Assembly: GCA_903916735.1 (NCBI GenBank)
Contig: CAIWXX010000120.1
Location: 1-64,000, forward strand
Reading direction: 5' to 3'
From: an uncultured Acidobacteriota bacterium
GTDB taxonomy: Bacteria; Acidobacteriota; CAIWXX01
Length of the DNA stretch: 64,000 bases
Shown here: in pieces, positions 45,587-55,182 of the stretch
How positions within the stretch are numbered: position 1 is the stretch's first letter
Layout: every line of letters begins with the position of its first letter
Notes under the pieces: generated by a model
Told to the model about the DNA's origin: nothing
Seen by the model: the letters and a program-made list of their open reading frames with translations, nothing else
Database searches by the model: none
Position numbers and translations under genes: made by a program

Positions 45587-46942
45587 TCAGCCGGCTCTCT
45601 TCTCAAGTCCCCGCACTGCCTGCATAAAAACGTCCCCGCGATGCTCGAAGTTGTGAAACATATCGAAGCTGGCGCAAGCGGGCGCGAGCAGCACTGTGTC
45701 ACCGGCGGTGGCACGTTCGAATCCCGTCTCCACTGCCTTTTCCAGACTCCCGACCCGAGCCAGCGGGCACGCGCCCGTCAAGGCGGCTTCGATCTTGTCG
45801 GCCGCCTGGCCGATCAGGATCCCGAGTTTGACGTGGCTGGGGCAGAGATCACGGATGGGAGCATAGCTCCCGCCCTTATCCTTGCCGCCTAAGATGAGAA
45901 TGAGATTCCCGGTGAAGCTCTCGATGGCCTTGATTGTTGCATCGACATTGGTGGCCTTGGAATCGTTATAAAAGTCGACACCTCGGATGGTCGCGACGAA
46001 CTGCAATCGATGAGCAACGGCGCGGAACTCCTCGACGCTGCGTCGGATCGACTCGGATGGGATGCCGGCCAGATGAGCCATGAGGGCTGCGGCCATGACG
46101 TTTTCGATGTTGTGGTCGCCTTTGAGAGGGATCCGAGCCAAAGGCATCAGGACACCGCTCCCATTCCGGCTGGACAGCATCAGCCCATCGCCCTGCAGGA
46201 AGCAGCCCTCTTTGAGCTGCAGTTTGCGGCTGAACAGAAAGGTTCGCGATCGTGCTTCCTCATGCCTCAAAAGCGGGTCGTCGCCGTTCAGAACCAGAAA
46301 GTCATCGGTGGTTTGATTGCGATAGATGCGTCGCTTTGCATCGGCGTACGATTCGAAGGAATTGTAACGATCGAGATGGTCCGGAGTCAGATTGAGGATC
46401 GAGGCGATACACGGCCGAAAATGATCAATCGACTCCAACTGGAAGCTCGACATCTCGCAGACGAACCATGTGTCACGGCTGTCGTGGTCCATGAATGAGA
46501 TGAGGGGTGTTCCGATGTTGCCCGCTATGACTGTCTTCAAACCGGCGTCCGAAAAAATGCGTCCTGTCAGAGCGGTTGTGGTGGTTTTGCCATTGGAGCC
46601 TGTGATCGCACAGACGCGCCCTTTCATCTCGTCAAAGGCGATTTCCATGTCGCCGAGTACGGGGATGCCCCTCGATTGGGCCTTCACAATCGCCGGCAGG
46701 GCCATGGGAACGCCGGGGCTGATGGCGATGAAATCGGCGCGAAGAAAGATCTCCTCCGGGTGCCCTCCGACCACCGCCTCGGCGCCTATCGCTCCGGCTC
46801 GCGCGATCTCATCGGCGCACGCCGTCTCAGGCTTCATGTCGTTGAGAGTCACGTGTGCCCCACGCTTGATGAGGTACTCGGCGGTGGCGAGCCCTGTGCG
46901 CGCCATCCCGATGACCAGTACATTTTTTCCGGCATAGTTCAT
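45587..46942 (-). CDS. murD: UDP-N-acetylmuramoylalanine--D-glutamate ligase
   Basis: The product is 451 aa. The N-terminal Rossmann part is VLVIGMARTGLATAEYL, the ATP loop ITGSNGKTTTTALTG, and the Mur ligase signatures LNLTPDHLDRYNSFESYADA and YNDSKATNVDATIKAIESF. It adds D-Glu to UDP-MurNAc-L-Ala. It lies 16 nt after mraY. Confidence 0.96.
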   Translation of the reverse strand: MNYAGKNVLVIGMARTGLATAEYLIKRGAHVTLNDMKPETACADEIARAGAIGAEAVVGGHPEEIFLRADFIAISPGVPMALPAIVKAQSRGIPVLGDMEIAFDEMKGRVCAITGSNGKTTTTALTGRIFSDAGLKTVIAGNIGTPLISFMDHDSRDTWFVCEMSSFQLESIDHFRPCIASILNLTPDHLDRYNSFESYADAKRRIYRNQTTDDFLVLNGDDPLLRHEEARSRTFLFSRKLQLKEGCFLQGDGLMLSSRNGSGVLMPLARIPLKGDHNIENVMAAALMAHLAGIPSESIRRSVEEFRAVAHRLQFVATIRGVDFYNDSKATNVDATIKAIESFTGNLILILGGKDKGGSYAPIRDLCPSHVKLGILIGQAADKIEAALTGACPLARVGSLEKAVETGFERATAGDTVLLAPACASFDMFHNFEHRGDVFMQAVRGLEKRAG

Positions 46943-46958
46943 GCGAACCTCATCCTCC

Positions 46959-48044
46959 TCACCGCAGTTTCAGTGTGCTCAGGCTGAGCAGAGCGAAGAT
47001 GATGGCCACAATCCAGAAGCGGACAACCACTTTGGGTTCTTTCCAACCGGCGAGTTCGAAATGATGGTGAAGAGGCGCCATCCGAAAGATGCGCTTCCCG
47101 GTCAACTTGAAAGATGCAACCTGCAGAATCACCGAGAGAGCCTCGATGACAAACAACCCTCCGACAGACAGCAACAGAATCTCCTGCTTAATGAGAACCG
47201 CGACGGTGCCGATGGCGCCTCCGAGCGCCAATGATCCGACGTCACCCATGAACATCTCAGCAGGATGCGAGTTGAACCAGAGAAAGCCGAGGCTGGCGCC
47301 GACCATGCTGCCGCAAAAAATCGTCATTTCGCCGGCCTGCGAGATTTTAATGATGTTGAGATATTCCGAAAATCGAGCGTGACCGGCGATATAGACGAGG
47401 ACGGTATAGGCGGAGGAGGCGATCAGGAAGGCGCCGATCGCCAGGCCGTCGAGTCCGTCGGTAATATTGACGGCATTGGTAGAACTGACAACCACGATCA
47501 CAATGAAAAGAAGATAGAGCCATCCCAGATCCGGCGTCCAATGTTTGAAAAAGGGCACACTCAGATGAGTATCAAACAAACCATATCGCCGAACAAAGAA
47601 AAGACAGAGACCGAGCACCAGGGCGACGAGCACCTGCGCCACGATTTTCTGCTTGCCGGTCCAGCCGAGAGAGCTCTTTTTTCGAAGTTTCGCGTAGTCA
47701 TCCAGGAAGCCGATCGCTCCAAAGGCGACTAGCGAAAAAATGCACATCCACACATGAAGATTCGTGAGATCGGCCCAGAGGAGCGTCGGGATGAGGATCG
47801 ATGCCAGGATCAGAACGCCGCCCATGGTCGGCGTGCCGGCTTTGCCCTGATGAGAGCTCGGGCCTTCCTCGCGGATCTGCTGGCCGATCTGGAACGTGCG
47901 GAGCTTTTTGATCAGCCACGGTCCCAGGAGAAAACTCAGGAAAAGCGCCGTCAGGGTCGCATAGGCCGTGCGGAAAGTTATGTACCGAAAGACGTTGAAA
48001 ATCGTGGAATATTGATGGAGCGGAAAGAGAAGATGGTACAGCAT
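46959..48044 (-). CDS. mraY: Phospho-N-acetylmuramoyl-pentapeptide transferase
   Basis: The product is 361 aa with ten transmembrane helices. Diagnostic motifs are [32 protein letters not shown], the catalytic [19 protein letters not shown] and [20 protein letters not shown]. It makes lipid I on the inner face of the membrane. A 122-bp gap separates it from murF, the largest gap within the cluster downstream of rsmH. Confidence 0.97.
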   Translation of the reverse strand: MLYHLLFPLHQYSTIFNVFRYITFRTAYATLTALFLSFLLGPWLIKKLRTFQIGQQIREEGPSSHQGKAGTPTMGGVLILASILIPTLLWADLTNLHVWMCIFSLVAFGAIGFLDDYAKLRKKSSLGWTGKQKIVAQVLVALVLGLCLFFVRRYGLFDTHLSVPFFKHWTPDLGWLYLLFIVIVVVSSTNAVNITDGLDGLAIGAFLIASSAYTVLVYIAGHARFSEYLNIIKISQAGEMTIFCGSMVGASLGFLWFNSHPAEMFMGDVGSLALGGAIGTVAVLIKQEILLLSVGGLFVIEALSVILQVASFKLTGKRIFRMAPLHHHFELAGWKEPKVVVRFWIVAIIFALLSLSTLKLR

Positions 48045-48166
48045 CTTAACGCCGTCCTGTCAACTCGTTCATAGGATTCACAGTCCGGGAGCCGTTGAAA
48101 TCGGCGCACCGGGCTGAGGATGGGACAAGTGAAAAACAACTATGATAAGTGACTCGCCATCCTGCC

Positions 48167-49558
48167 TTAGACATGATTCTCAGCTTCCTTGGCATCGGCG
48201 CGGATGATATCGATTGCCCGTTCCAGCGCCATACCACGGGAACCCTTGACGGCGAGCAGATCACCTCGAGCAAGATACCCGCGCAGAAAATTTCCAGCTT
48301 CATTCGCATCCCGAAAAGAATGAATATCGCCGGCAAATCCTTCACGTCTCGCCCCATCGGCGAAGAGAACAGCTTCCCGCCCGACAGTCACCAGCGACGA
48401 GATGCGGCCTTTTCCGATCATGTGCCCCATGTCGATGTGATAGGCCTTGCTTTTTTCGCCGAGCTCCAGCATGTCACCGGCCAGGAGGACCCGCCGCCCC
48501 TTGCACGGGAACGACTGCAGCGTTTCCAAAATCGCCTGCAACGCCCTGGGATTCGAGTTATAGGCATCGTTGAAGAGCCGGATTCCCCCCGGAAGTTTAA
48601 TCAATTCTCCGCGGAGATTCGCAGGCCTGAGCCCTTTGATTCGGGTGAGGATATCCTTCATCGGCACACCCAGCCCGTCAGCGACGGCAACAGCCGCGAG
48701 GAGGTTGGAAAGGATATGCTTCCCGATGATGTGTGCCTTCACTTGATGACGGCGGCTCCCGCAAACAAGCGTGAATGCCATGCCTTTTTCACCGAGGATC
48801 CGAACGTTGGCGGCGCGATAGCGATTGCTTGTTCCAAAGCCGTACGTCAGGGTACGGCCGCGGAATCGCCTGGCGATTTTCAGCACCCAGGGGTCATCGC
48901 CATTGATGACGGCAAGGCCTTCGGGTGGAAGAGCTTCCAACAACTCGGCTTTCGCTTGCGCGACATTCCGGATCGTCTTCAAGGTCTGCAGGTGAACAGG
49001 GCTGATGTTGGTCACGACTCCGACCAACGGCGAGGCGATCTGGCAGAGCCGGCGGATTTCGCCGAGTGTCGACATCCCCATTTCCAAAACGGCGAAGGCT
49101 TCGTTTCCCTTACAACGGATGAGGCTCAAGGGGAGACCGTACCGGTTGTTCAAATTGTCTTCGCTTTTAAGAACCTTCTTTCCGAGAAGCGCCGCCGTGA
49201 AATCTTTGGTCGTTGTTTTGCCAGTCGTTCCGGTGATGCCGATGATCGTCATGGTATGCTTTTGACGAACCCATCGAGCGAGTTCCTGCAAGGCGCGAGT
49301 CGTATCCTTCACCATGATGATCGATTCAAAAAGACGCAGGTCATCGAGATCACGGTGAGTGGCGATCCCGCATGCGCCGTGCTCGCGCGCATCCCTCAGA
49401 AAGTCATGCCCGTCATGGAAAGAGCCCTTGATCGAGAAGAAGAAATCGCCGGGGGCGAGCGTACGGGTATCGATGGAAATCGTCGGGAAAGCAGTCTCTG
49501 GTCTCCCGGAAAGAATGATCCCACCGGTTCCGGCACTGATGTCGCGTAGGGTTAGCAT
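48167..49558 (-). CDS. murF: UDP-N-acetylmuramoyl-tripeptide--D-alanyl-D-alanine ligase
   Basis: The product is 463 aa. ATP loop GITGTTGKTTTKDFTAAL, SLIRCKGNEAFAVLEMGMS, NISPVHLQTLKTI and the MurF motif LFNDAYNSNPRALQAILETL are present. It attaches the D-Ala-D-Ala made by the Ddl at 20.4 kb. It starts 10 nt after murE ends. Confidence 0.96.
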   Translation of the reverse strand: MLTLRDISAGTGGIILSGRPETAFPTISIDTRTLAPGDFFFSIKGSFHDGHDFLRDAREHGACGIATHRDLDDLRLFESIIMVKDTTRALQELARWVRQKHTMTIIGITGTTGKTTTKDFTAALLGKKVLKSEDNLNNRYGLPLSLIRCKGNEAFAVLEMGMSTLGEIRRLCQIASPLVGVVTNISPVHLQTLKTIRNVAQAKAELLEALPPEGLAVINGDDPWVLKIARRFRGRTLTYGFGTSNRYRAANVRILGEKGMAFTLVCGSRRHQVKAHIIGKHILSNLLAAVAVADGLGVPMKDILTRIKGLRPANLRGELIKLPGGIRLFNDAYNSNPRALQAILETLQSFPCKGRRVLLAGDMLELGEKSKAYHIDMGHMIGKGRISSLVTVGREAVLFADGARREGFAGDIHSFRDANEAGNFLRGYLARGDLLAVKGSRGMALERAIDIIRADAKEAENHV

Positions 49559-49568
49559 TTCACTCTTT

Positions 49569-51092
49569 CTATTTTATTGACAGCTCATCATGATGGGAGA
49601 GCAGCGGCGCGGCTCGCTCCCCATGTGACCTCTCATGGTTCTTTTGCCTTTTCCAGTCTTCGACGACTTCACGATCGCTGAAGTGGATGATCTGGGTCCC
49701 GAGAATCTGATAATCTTCGTGCCCCTTACCGGCAATGGCGATCATATCGCCGTCGCGGGCTTTGTCGAGCGTGGACAGGATGGCTTCCCGCCGGTCTGCA
49801 ATTTTCTCGAATGCCGTGAAGCTTCCAAAGCCCCTCTCAGCTTCGTTCATGATCAAAGCGGGGTCCTCAGTCCTCGGGTTGTCGTTCGTCAAAATAGCCA
49901 GATCCGCATGTCGCGCAACCGCTTCGGCCATCATTGGGCGTTTGCCCCGATCACGATCTCCGCCGCATCCGAAGATGGCGATGAGCCGTCCGCGGGTCAG
50001 AGGCCTCAAGCTGCTGAGTAGATTATCGAGAGCATCAGGCGAGTGCGCATAATCGATCACGGCGCTGAATTTTCCAAGATCGATTCTCTCCATCCGTCCT
50101 GGGACGGCCCTCAGCTCGGCGATACCCTTGATCGCGGCATCGACGGGGATGCCGATGGAGCAAGCAGAGGAAATGGCCGCGAGCGCATTTGAAACATTGA
50201 AAGCGCCCGCCAGTGGAGAACTCACGACGTGCCTCCCCCAAGGGCTCCGAAGCGTTCCAAAGAATCCGTCGGCCGATAGCCGGCAATCTTCCAGCGTCAC
50301 ATCCGCAGGCGAATGCACGCCGAAGCTGATGATGCTGCCGGTCGTCGATGAAGCAACTCGTTCATACTCGGGAGCATCTCGGTTGATGACAGCCGGCGTT
50401 CCTGCATCGAGCGATTCGAACAGCCTCAACTTCGCCCGAAGATACTGTTTCATGTCGTGATGAAAATCGAGATGATCTTGCGTCAGATTGGTAAAGATTG
50501 CCGCCGCGAATCTCACGGCATGGGCGCGCTTCATGTCAAGCGCAACCGAGGAGACTTCCATCGCGATGTGCGTGCACCCGGCATCGAGACACTGATTCAT
50601 CATCAATTGCAGATCGGTCGATTCCGGGGTGGTGCGGGAAGCCGTAACGGCTCTTCCCCCGATCCGATATTGAATGGTCCCAAAAACTCCGCTCGATTTG
50701 CCGGCAGCACGGAAGATCGATTCAAGCATGTAGGTCGTGGTTGTTTTCCCATTGGTTCCTGTAACGCCGACGACATGGAGGCGATGGCTGGGATGGCCAT
50801 AAAACACATCCGCTGCCTCGGCCATCGCCGCGCGGGCATCACGGACCTGTATGAAAGCAGTCCCGGGAGTCAGTGTCATATCAGAGGCGCGATCAGCGAC
50901 ACACGCGACCGCACCATTTTTCAAAGCCTGCGGCATAAATGCCATGCCATCTGACGCCAGACCCTTGAGCGCAAAAAAGACCGTGCCCGACCCAACCCGG
51001 CGGGAATCATACGCAAGGGCTTTGACAGGAATCTCGACATCACCCCGCATGACCACGGGATTGGAAGGCCCAAATATTTCGCGAACCGTCAT
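49569..51092 (-). CDS. murE: UDP-N-acetylmuramoyl-tripeptide synthetase, meso-DAP type
   Basis: The product is 507 aa. ATP loop VTGTNGKTTTTYMLESIF and IAMEVSSVALDMKRAHAVRF are followed by the substrate motif TNDNPRTEDPALI. The DNPR tetrad marks enzymes that add meso-diaminopimelate rather than lysine, so the wall is inferred to be of the DAP type. Its ATG overlaps the ftsI stop by 4 bp. Confidence 0.96.
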   Translation of the reverse strand: MTVREIFGPSNPVVMRGDVEIPVKALAYDSRRVGSGTVFFALKGLASDGMAFMPQALKNGAVACVADRASDMTLTPGTAFIQVRDARAAMAEAADVFYGHPSHRLHVVGVTGTNGKTTTTYMLESIFRAAGKSSGVFGTIQYRIGGRAVTASRTTPESTDLQLMMNQCLDAGCTHIAMEVSSVALDMKRAHAVRFAAAIFTNLTQDHLDFHHDMKQYLRAKLRLFESLDAGTPAVINRDAPEYERVASSTTGSIISFGVHSPADVTLEDCRLSADGFFGTLRSPWGRHVVSSPLAGAFNVSNALAAISSACSIGIPVDAAIKGIAELRAVPGRMERIDLGKFSAVIDYAHSPDALDNLLSSLRPLTRGRLIAIFGCGGDRDRGKRPMMAEAVARHADLAILTNDNPRTEDPALIMNEAERGFGSFTAFEKIADRREAILSTLDKARDGDMIAIAGKGHEDYQILGTQIIHFSDREVVEDWKRQKNHERSHGERAAPLLSHHDELSIK

Positions 51093-53158
51093 CGTCTGTC
51101 CAAAGAGAGGATGAATTGGCAGTGAGTGACGCCGCCGAGAGATGCACCGGCCGGCGGATTCTGAGCCACGACGTAACCAGTGCCCTTCGTTTCGAAGGAC
51201 ATTCCCATGCCGCGCATGGCGCGTGCAACTTCGCGGATTGTCTTGCCGCGAAGATCCGGGAAGGCCGGCATATCATCCGAAGAAGGGCCGCCGCGAGTCG
51301 CAGCGGGTTCGACTGTGACCGAAGGATCAGTGGCAACGCCTGCCGGCGCCGTTGAATCAGCAACCATGTCAATGAGATTTCCGCCTTCGACTGCCATATC
51401 GATCTGGGTTCCGCGGTTAAGAGACGCATAAACAACTTGAGGTGTCACCGTACGGCGCCGTTCGGGGAAGACATTCAAGTATCTCAGAATTTTCTCGGCG
51501 CAGATTTTATAGATGGGCGCCGCCACGAGCCCGCCGTAATAGGGCCCTTCCGGTTCGTCGATCACCACGATCATCGCGATGGCAGGGTTGTCGACAGGAG
51601 TGAACCCCACGAATGAGGAGACATAGTGGCCAAGCGCATAGCGGCCGGTATGCCGATCAATCTTCTGAGCAGTCCCGGTTTTGCCCGCAGTGGAGAAGCC
51701 ATCCATGCGCGCCGCAATTCCAGTCCCCTGTTCAACGACATCCGTCAGGATGTCACGCACATCCCCGGCGACATCGGAGCTGACGACGCGTTCAGGCGGC
51801 CGCACCTTCGGCGTCGTCCAACCCTCGCCATCGGGCGAAACGATCTGCCGCACGATGTGCGGGTGAACGAGAACGCCGCCATTGGCGATGGTCGACGCAA
51901 GCTGCAGAACCTGGAGCGGCGTCACGCTCACCTCCTGCCCCATGCAGAGCGCACCGATCGAGATCAGCGACCATTGTTTGGGGGCGCGGAGAATCCCTGG
52001 ATTTTCCCCAGGGAGATCTATCCCGGTCGACACACCGAGGCCAAAAGCCCGCATATACTTGTAGAGACGTTCGTTGCCGAGTCTCAAGCCAAGCTTGATC
52101 GAACCGACGTTGCTGGAATATTCGATGATCTGATCCATGCTGAGTGTGCCGAAGGGCTTATGGTCGTGTATCTGGTGCCCGGCAACTTCGATGGACCCAT
52201 ATTGGCAGTCGAATTTTTCCGACATGCGCGCCGTTTTTTCCTGCAGGCTGGCGGCGGCGATGATGATTTTAAATGTCGAGCCGGGTTCGTAGCTGTCCTC
52301 GATGGCGCGATTGCGGCGGAAGGATGCAGGAGTGTCGGCGAAATGATTCGGATCATAGGTCGGCCAATTCACCATCGCCAGGATCTCCCCGGACCGCGGA
52401 TTGACGATAATGATCGTCCCGCCGCGCGCCTTGCTTCGAGCGACGGCATCCCGCAGCTCGTTCTCCACCATGTACTGAATGACCTCATCGATCGTCAGAA
52501 CAAGGTTCTGGCCGGGACGCGTGGGCGTGAGTGTCGTCGTGGAGAACTCGCGGTTCCTCGCATCGATTTCGATGAGGACGCGCCCAGGGGTTCCTCGCAT
52601 TTCGCGATCGTACATGTATTCAAGGCCTGCAAGACCTTTATTATCGAGGCCGACGTAGCCGAGGAGATGGCTGGCCAGCTCCGCCTTTGGATTGAACCGC
52701 TTGCTTTCCGGGATGAAACCGATGCCCTTGAGGTTCAGTGCCTTGATGCCGTCGACCTGCTCGGCCGGGAGCTTTCTCTTGATCCAGATGAAGCGTTTGC
52801 CGGAAGTCAGCTTTTCCATCAACTCAGTTCGCATCTCCGGCTCGCCGAACACTGCTGATAATTTCTTCGCAGTCCCTTTCGGGTCCGCCACTTCGGTCGG
52901 CACGCCGTAACAGCTTTCAAGATCGCGGCTGATGGCAAGCTCATGGCCGTTCCGATCAAAAATAGTGCCGCGCTTCGCATCAACTTCGGCGATGCGCTGA
53001 TTCTGGCGCTGAGCCCGGCTCAGCAGCTCGCCGGTCTTCATCACCTGCAAATCAACGAGCCTGTATGTGATCCCGGCGATCCAGAGAAGGGAGAAGAACC
53101 CGACGAAGTAGACTCGCCTCTTCAGAGTCTTCGTCGCGCGTTCATTAACGGGGTTCAT
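51089..53158 (-). CDS. ftsI: Division transpeptidase FtsI (PBP3) with C-terminal PASTA domain
   Basis: The product is 689 aa. An N-terminal transmembrane helix (VYFVGFFSLLWIAGITYRLV) is followed by a PBP dimerisation domain and a transpeptidase domain with active-site SxxK in YEPGSTFKIIIA, SSN in IEYSSNVGSIKLG and KTG in STAGKTGTAQK. After about residue 630 a single PASTA domain (PDLRGKTIREVARAMRGMGM ... NPPAGASL) closes the protein, as in SpoVD-like and many non-proteobacterial PBPs. It crosslinks septal peptidoglycan with FtsW. It overlaps ftsL and murE by 4 bp each. Confidence 0.95.
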   Translation of the reverse strand: MNPVNERATKTLKRRVYFVGFFSLLWIAGITYRLVDLQVMKTGELLSRAQRQNQRIAEVDAKRGTIFDRNGHELAISRDLESCYGVPTEVADPKGTAKKLSAVFGEPEMRTELMEKLTSGKRFIWIKRKLPAEQVDGIKALNLKGIGFIPESKRFNPKAELASHLLGYVGLDNKGLAGLEYMYDREMRGTPGRVLIEIDARNREFSTTTLTPTRPGQNLVLTIDEVIQYMVENELRDAVARSKARGGTIIIVNPRSGEILAMVNWPTYDPNHFADTPASFRRNRAIEDSYEPGSTFKIIIAAASLQEKTARMSEKFDCQYGSIEVAGHQIHDHKPFGTLSMDQIIEYSSNVGSIKLGLRLGNERLYKYMRAFGLGVSTGIDLPGENPGILRAPKQWSLISIGALCMGQEVSVTPLQVLQLASTIANGGVLVHPHIVRQIVSPDGEGWTTPKVRPPERVVSSDVAGDVRDILTDVVEQGTGIAARMDGFSTAGKTGTAQKIDRHTGRYALGHYVSSFVGFTPVDNPAIAMIVVIDEPEGPYYGGLVAAPIYKICAEKILRYLNVFPERRRTVTPQVVYASLNRGTQIDMAVEGGNLIDMVADSTAPAGVATDPSVTVEPAATRGGPSSDDMPAFPDLRGKTIREVARAMRGMGMSFETKGTGYVVAQNPPAGASLGGVTHCQFILSLDRR

Positions 53159-53577
53159 TGATCTTTCCTCAGGAGACTGTCCGGAGCACGATCGCTCTTT
53201 GACATTTCAGCCGAGCCGTCGGGATTGATTTCGAGCAGGAACACCTGATCCTCGACCGGAGGCACGAGATCCAAACGAGAACGCGCGATGCGATCAATGC
53301 GATCCAGGGATTCGAGTGATGCGCGCTGGAGAAGTAGTCGGCGGCGTTCTTCGAGCTGCTCTTCATAGGCCTTTCGCAGCTGCTTGGTTTCATACCCGAA
53401 CCGGATCATCTCGTTGCGCTGCCAGACATAAAAGAGAATGGAGAGCAGGAGAATCATGCCCACCATGATGGATCCGAGAAGATCCTTGATGTGAGTCTGA
53501 TCAACCTGGCGGACAATAACCCCGTTGTTCACACGGCGAGAACTCGCGGTGACCGATGCAGCGATCGTCGCCGGCAT
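53155..53577 (-). CDS. ftsL: Small divisome protein, FtsL-like
   Basis: The product is 140 aa. One transmembrane helix (IMVGMILLLSILFYVWQRNEM) is followed by a coiled coil (KQLRKAYEEQLEERRRLLLQ) and a short tail. Sequence identity in this family is always low; the topology and the place between rsmH and ftsI give the name. The start touches the rsmH stop and the end overlaps ftsI. Confidence 0.85.
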   Translation of the reverse strand: MPATIAASVTASSRRVNNGVIVRQVDQTHIKDLLGSIMVGMILLLSILFYVWQRNEMIRFGYETKQLRKAYEEQLEERRRLLLQRASLESLDRIDRIARSRLDLVPPVEDQVFLLEINPDGSAEMSKSDRAPDSLLRKDQ

Positions 53578-54509
53578 TAGTGCACCTCATCATTCCGCCG
53601 CGGCAACATGCAATTGGAACAACGAGGATCGCGGCGAAGAGCACGAAGCTTCGCCGATCGTGAACGCGGATTATTGGCTCGTTCCTCGTCGCCTGCCACA
53701 ATCGGCTTTTTCGTGAGGATCGTGAACTCCGAGCCTCTTGGCGCCAGCGATCGGAACGTATGCTTCACAATGCGATCTTCAAGCGAATGAAAGCTGATGA
53801 CAACAACGCGGCCGGAGATTGTCACCGCCGCGGCCACATCGCGCAGAAAAACATCCAGCCCGTCCAGTTCACCATTGACCGCGATGCGAAGTGCCATGAA
53901 AGGCAACGTCGCTGGATGGTGCCAACGATGAGGATGTGCAACGGTGAAGATGGCTTCGAGGAAATCGGCTGTCCGGGCGAAAGAACGCCTCCCGCGTCTG
54001 GCGACGATCTCCGCCGCGAGACGTCGAGAGAAAGGAACCTCGCCATATTCCTGGAAAATACGCACAAGCTCATGGGCCGGCAATTCATTAAGAATATCGG
54101 CGCCGGTCCGTCCATGACGAATATCCATTCTCATGTCGAGTGGTTCGTCTCTGGAAAAACTGAACCCGCGCCCGGAGCTTTCAATCTGGACCGAACTGAA
54201 GCCGAGATCCAGCAAACAACCGCCGAACGGCCTATCGGGCATCTCATAATGACGCCAATTCTTGAAATCGTCGTGATGGAGAATGACTCGGGACTCGAAT
54301 TCGCTGAGGTTCGATTCGGCGATTCGGAGAGCATCCGCATCACGATCGAAGCCGAAAACGATCGAGCCTGGTGCGGATTCGAGGATGAGGCGGGAGTGAG
54401 CTCCTGTGCCAATCGTACCGTCAAAATAAAAATAGCCGGGGCGGGGATCGAGCAATTTGAGGCAGTCCTCTGGGAGGACCGGTTGGTGGGGGGTTGGAAG
54501 GCGAGTCAT
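53577..54509 (-). CDS. rsmH: 16S rRNA m4C1402 methyltransferase
   Basis: The product is 310 aa from the ATG at 54509 (MTRLPTPHQPVLPEDCLKLL), which matches the family N-terminus; the frame is open from 54644 but the upstream codons lack family features. SAM site FYFDGTIGTGAHSRLIL, FGGCLLDLGFSSVQIESSGR and RGFSFSRDEPLDMRMD are typical of MraW/RsmH. It methylates N4 of C1402 in 16S rRNA. The SD is weak, so it may depend on the mraZ transcript and read-through. Confidence 0.93.
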   Translation of the reverse strand: MTRLPTPHQPVLPEDCLKLLDPRPGYFYFDGTIGTGAHSRLILESAPGSIVFGFDRDADALRIAESNLSEFESRVILHHDDFKNWRHYEMPDRPFGGCLLDLGFSSVQIESSGRGFSFSRDEPLDMRMDIRHGRTGADILNELPAHELVRIFQEYGEVPFSRRLAAEIVARRGRRSFARTADFLEAIFTVAHPHRWHHPATLPFMALRIAVNGELDGLDVFLRDVAAAVTISGRVVVISFHSLEDRIVKHTFRSLAPRGSEFTILTKKPIVAGDEERANNPRSRSAKLRALRRDPRCSNCMLPRRNDEVH

Positions 54510-54588
54510 GCTTGCTTTTGTTCTTCCGAGACAGGCAGAAGATTTGAAGGGTTGCTCGTACCCACCGCTCCCGGCTCTAAGTAACATT

Positions 54589-55032
54589 TTAAATTCCAAA
54601 TGACTGAAATACTTCGTAGTCCTCCGGCGTGATCGGCTGTGCAAGCCGGCGCTCCTGGAATATCTGGTGGTTCATCATGGTCAAGTAAGTGTGCTTCCCA
54701 AGCAAGGTCACTTCCTCACCTTCGAGCGACGCTGATTTCCGGAGCAAAGGGTGAATCATCGCACGGCCCTGCTTGTCGAATATGCAGGTCCGGCCATAAT
54801 ATGCTGTGCGGTCAGTGAACTTGATGATTGAAGGGTTCATGCTCGGCGCTTTCGCAAGTTTTGCTTCGATCTCTTCCCATACCTGGATCGGGTAAATCCG
54901 TACTTCCAGGCCATCAAGACTCGTTATGTACAAGGTGCTACCCCATCGCGTCTCTATCTCAGACCGTACCGACGACGGCAGTTTTATCCGTCCGTCACTG
55001 TCTAGTCTGATGATGTGAGCGTCTCGAAGCAT
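54589..55032 (-). CDS. mraZ: Transcriptional regulator MraZ
   Basis: The product is 147 aa with two AbrB-like MraZ halves: DSDGRIKLPSSVRSEIETRW in the first and DKQGRAMIHPLLRKSASLEG in the second. In known bacteria MraZ forms a ring that binds direct repeats in its own promoter and represses the dcw operon. It is the first gene here, and its predicted operator lies 39-82 bp upstream of its start. Confidence 0.94.
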   Translation of the reverse strand: MLRDAHIIRLDSDGRIKLPSSVRSEIETRWGSTLYITSLDGLEVRIYPIQVWEEIEAKLAKAPSMNPSIIKFTDRTAYYGRTCIFDKQGRAMIHPLLRKSASLEGEEVTLLGKHTYLTMMNHQIFQERRLAQPITPEDYEVFQSFGI

Positions 55033-55070
55033 GACTGAGCTACTTCCCGGAAGAAATTAACTGTCGGACG

Positions 55071-55114
55071 TTCCAGATACTCCACTTTGGTCCGGTTTCG
55101 TCCGTTCTGACCCA
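55071..55114 (-). promoter_or_regulatory. MraZ operator: GG-type boxes with 10-bp period
   Basis: On the minus strand TGGGT (55110-55114), CGGAC (55100-55104), CGGAC (55090-55094) and TGGAG (55080-55084) recur exactly every 10 bp, with a fifth, TGGAA (55071-55075), 9 bp on. Known MraZ boxes are TGGGN repeats spaced by one helical turn. The first box overlaps the -10 element, so binding should block transcription of mraZ and the dcw genes. Confidence 0.75.
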
Positions 55115-55141
55115 TAGTAGCACCATATTTTCACGTGTCAA
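55114..55141 (-). promoter_or_regulatory. Promoter of mraZ and the dcw operon
   Basis: On the minus strand TTGACA (55136-55141) is followed after 16 nt by TACTAT (55114-55119). The start point would be near 55107, inside the MraZ box array and about 75 nt before the mraZ ATG. Confidence 0.65.
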
Positions 55142-55166
55142 GGGGTTATTTTTGCCTATTTGATTA

Positions 55167-55182
55167 TGTGATTTGTATCACA
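55167..55182. promoter_or_regulatory. CRP/FNR-type palindrome upstream of the dcw promoter
   Basis: TGTGATTTGTATCACA is a perfect TGTGA-N6-TCACA dyad, the core of CRP-family operators. Its centre is about 67 bp upstream of the predicted start point, near the class I activator position. Which CRP-family protein would bind is unknown; none is encoded in the window. Confidence 0.5.
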
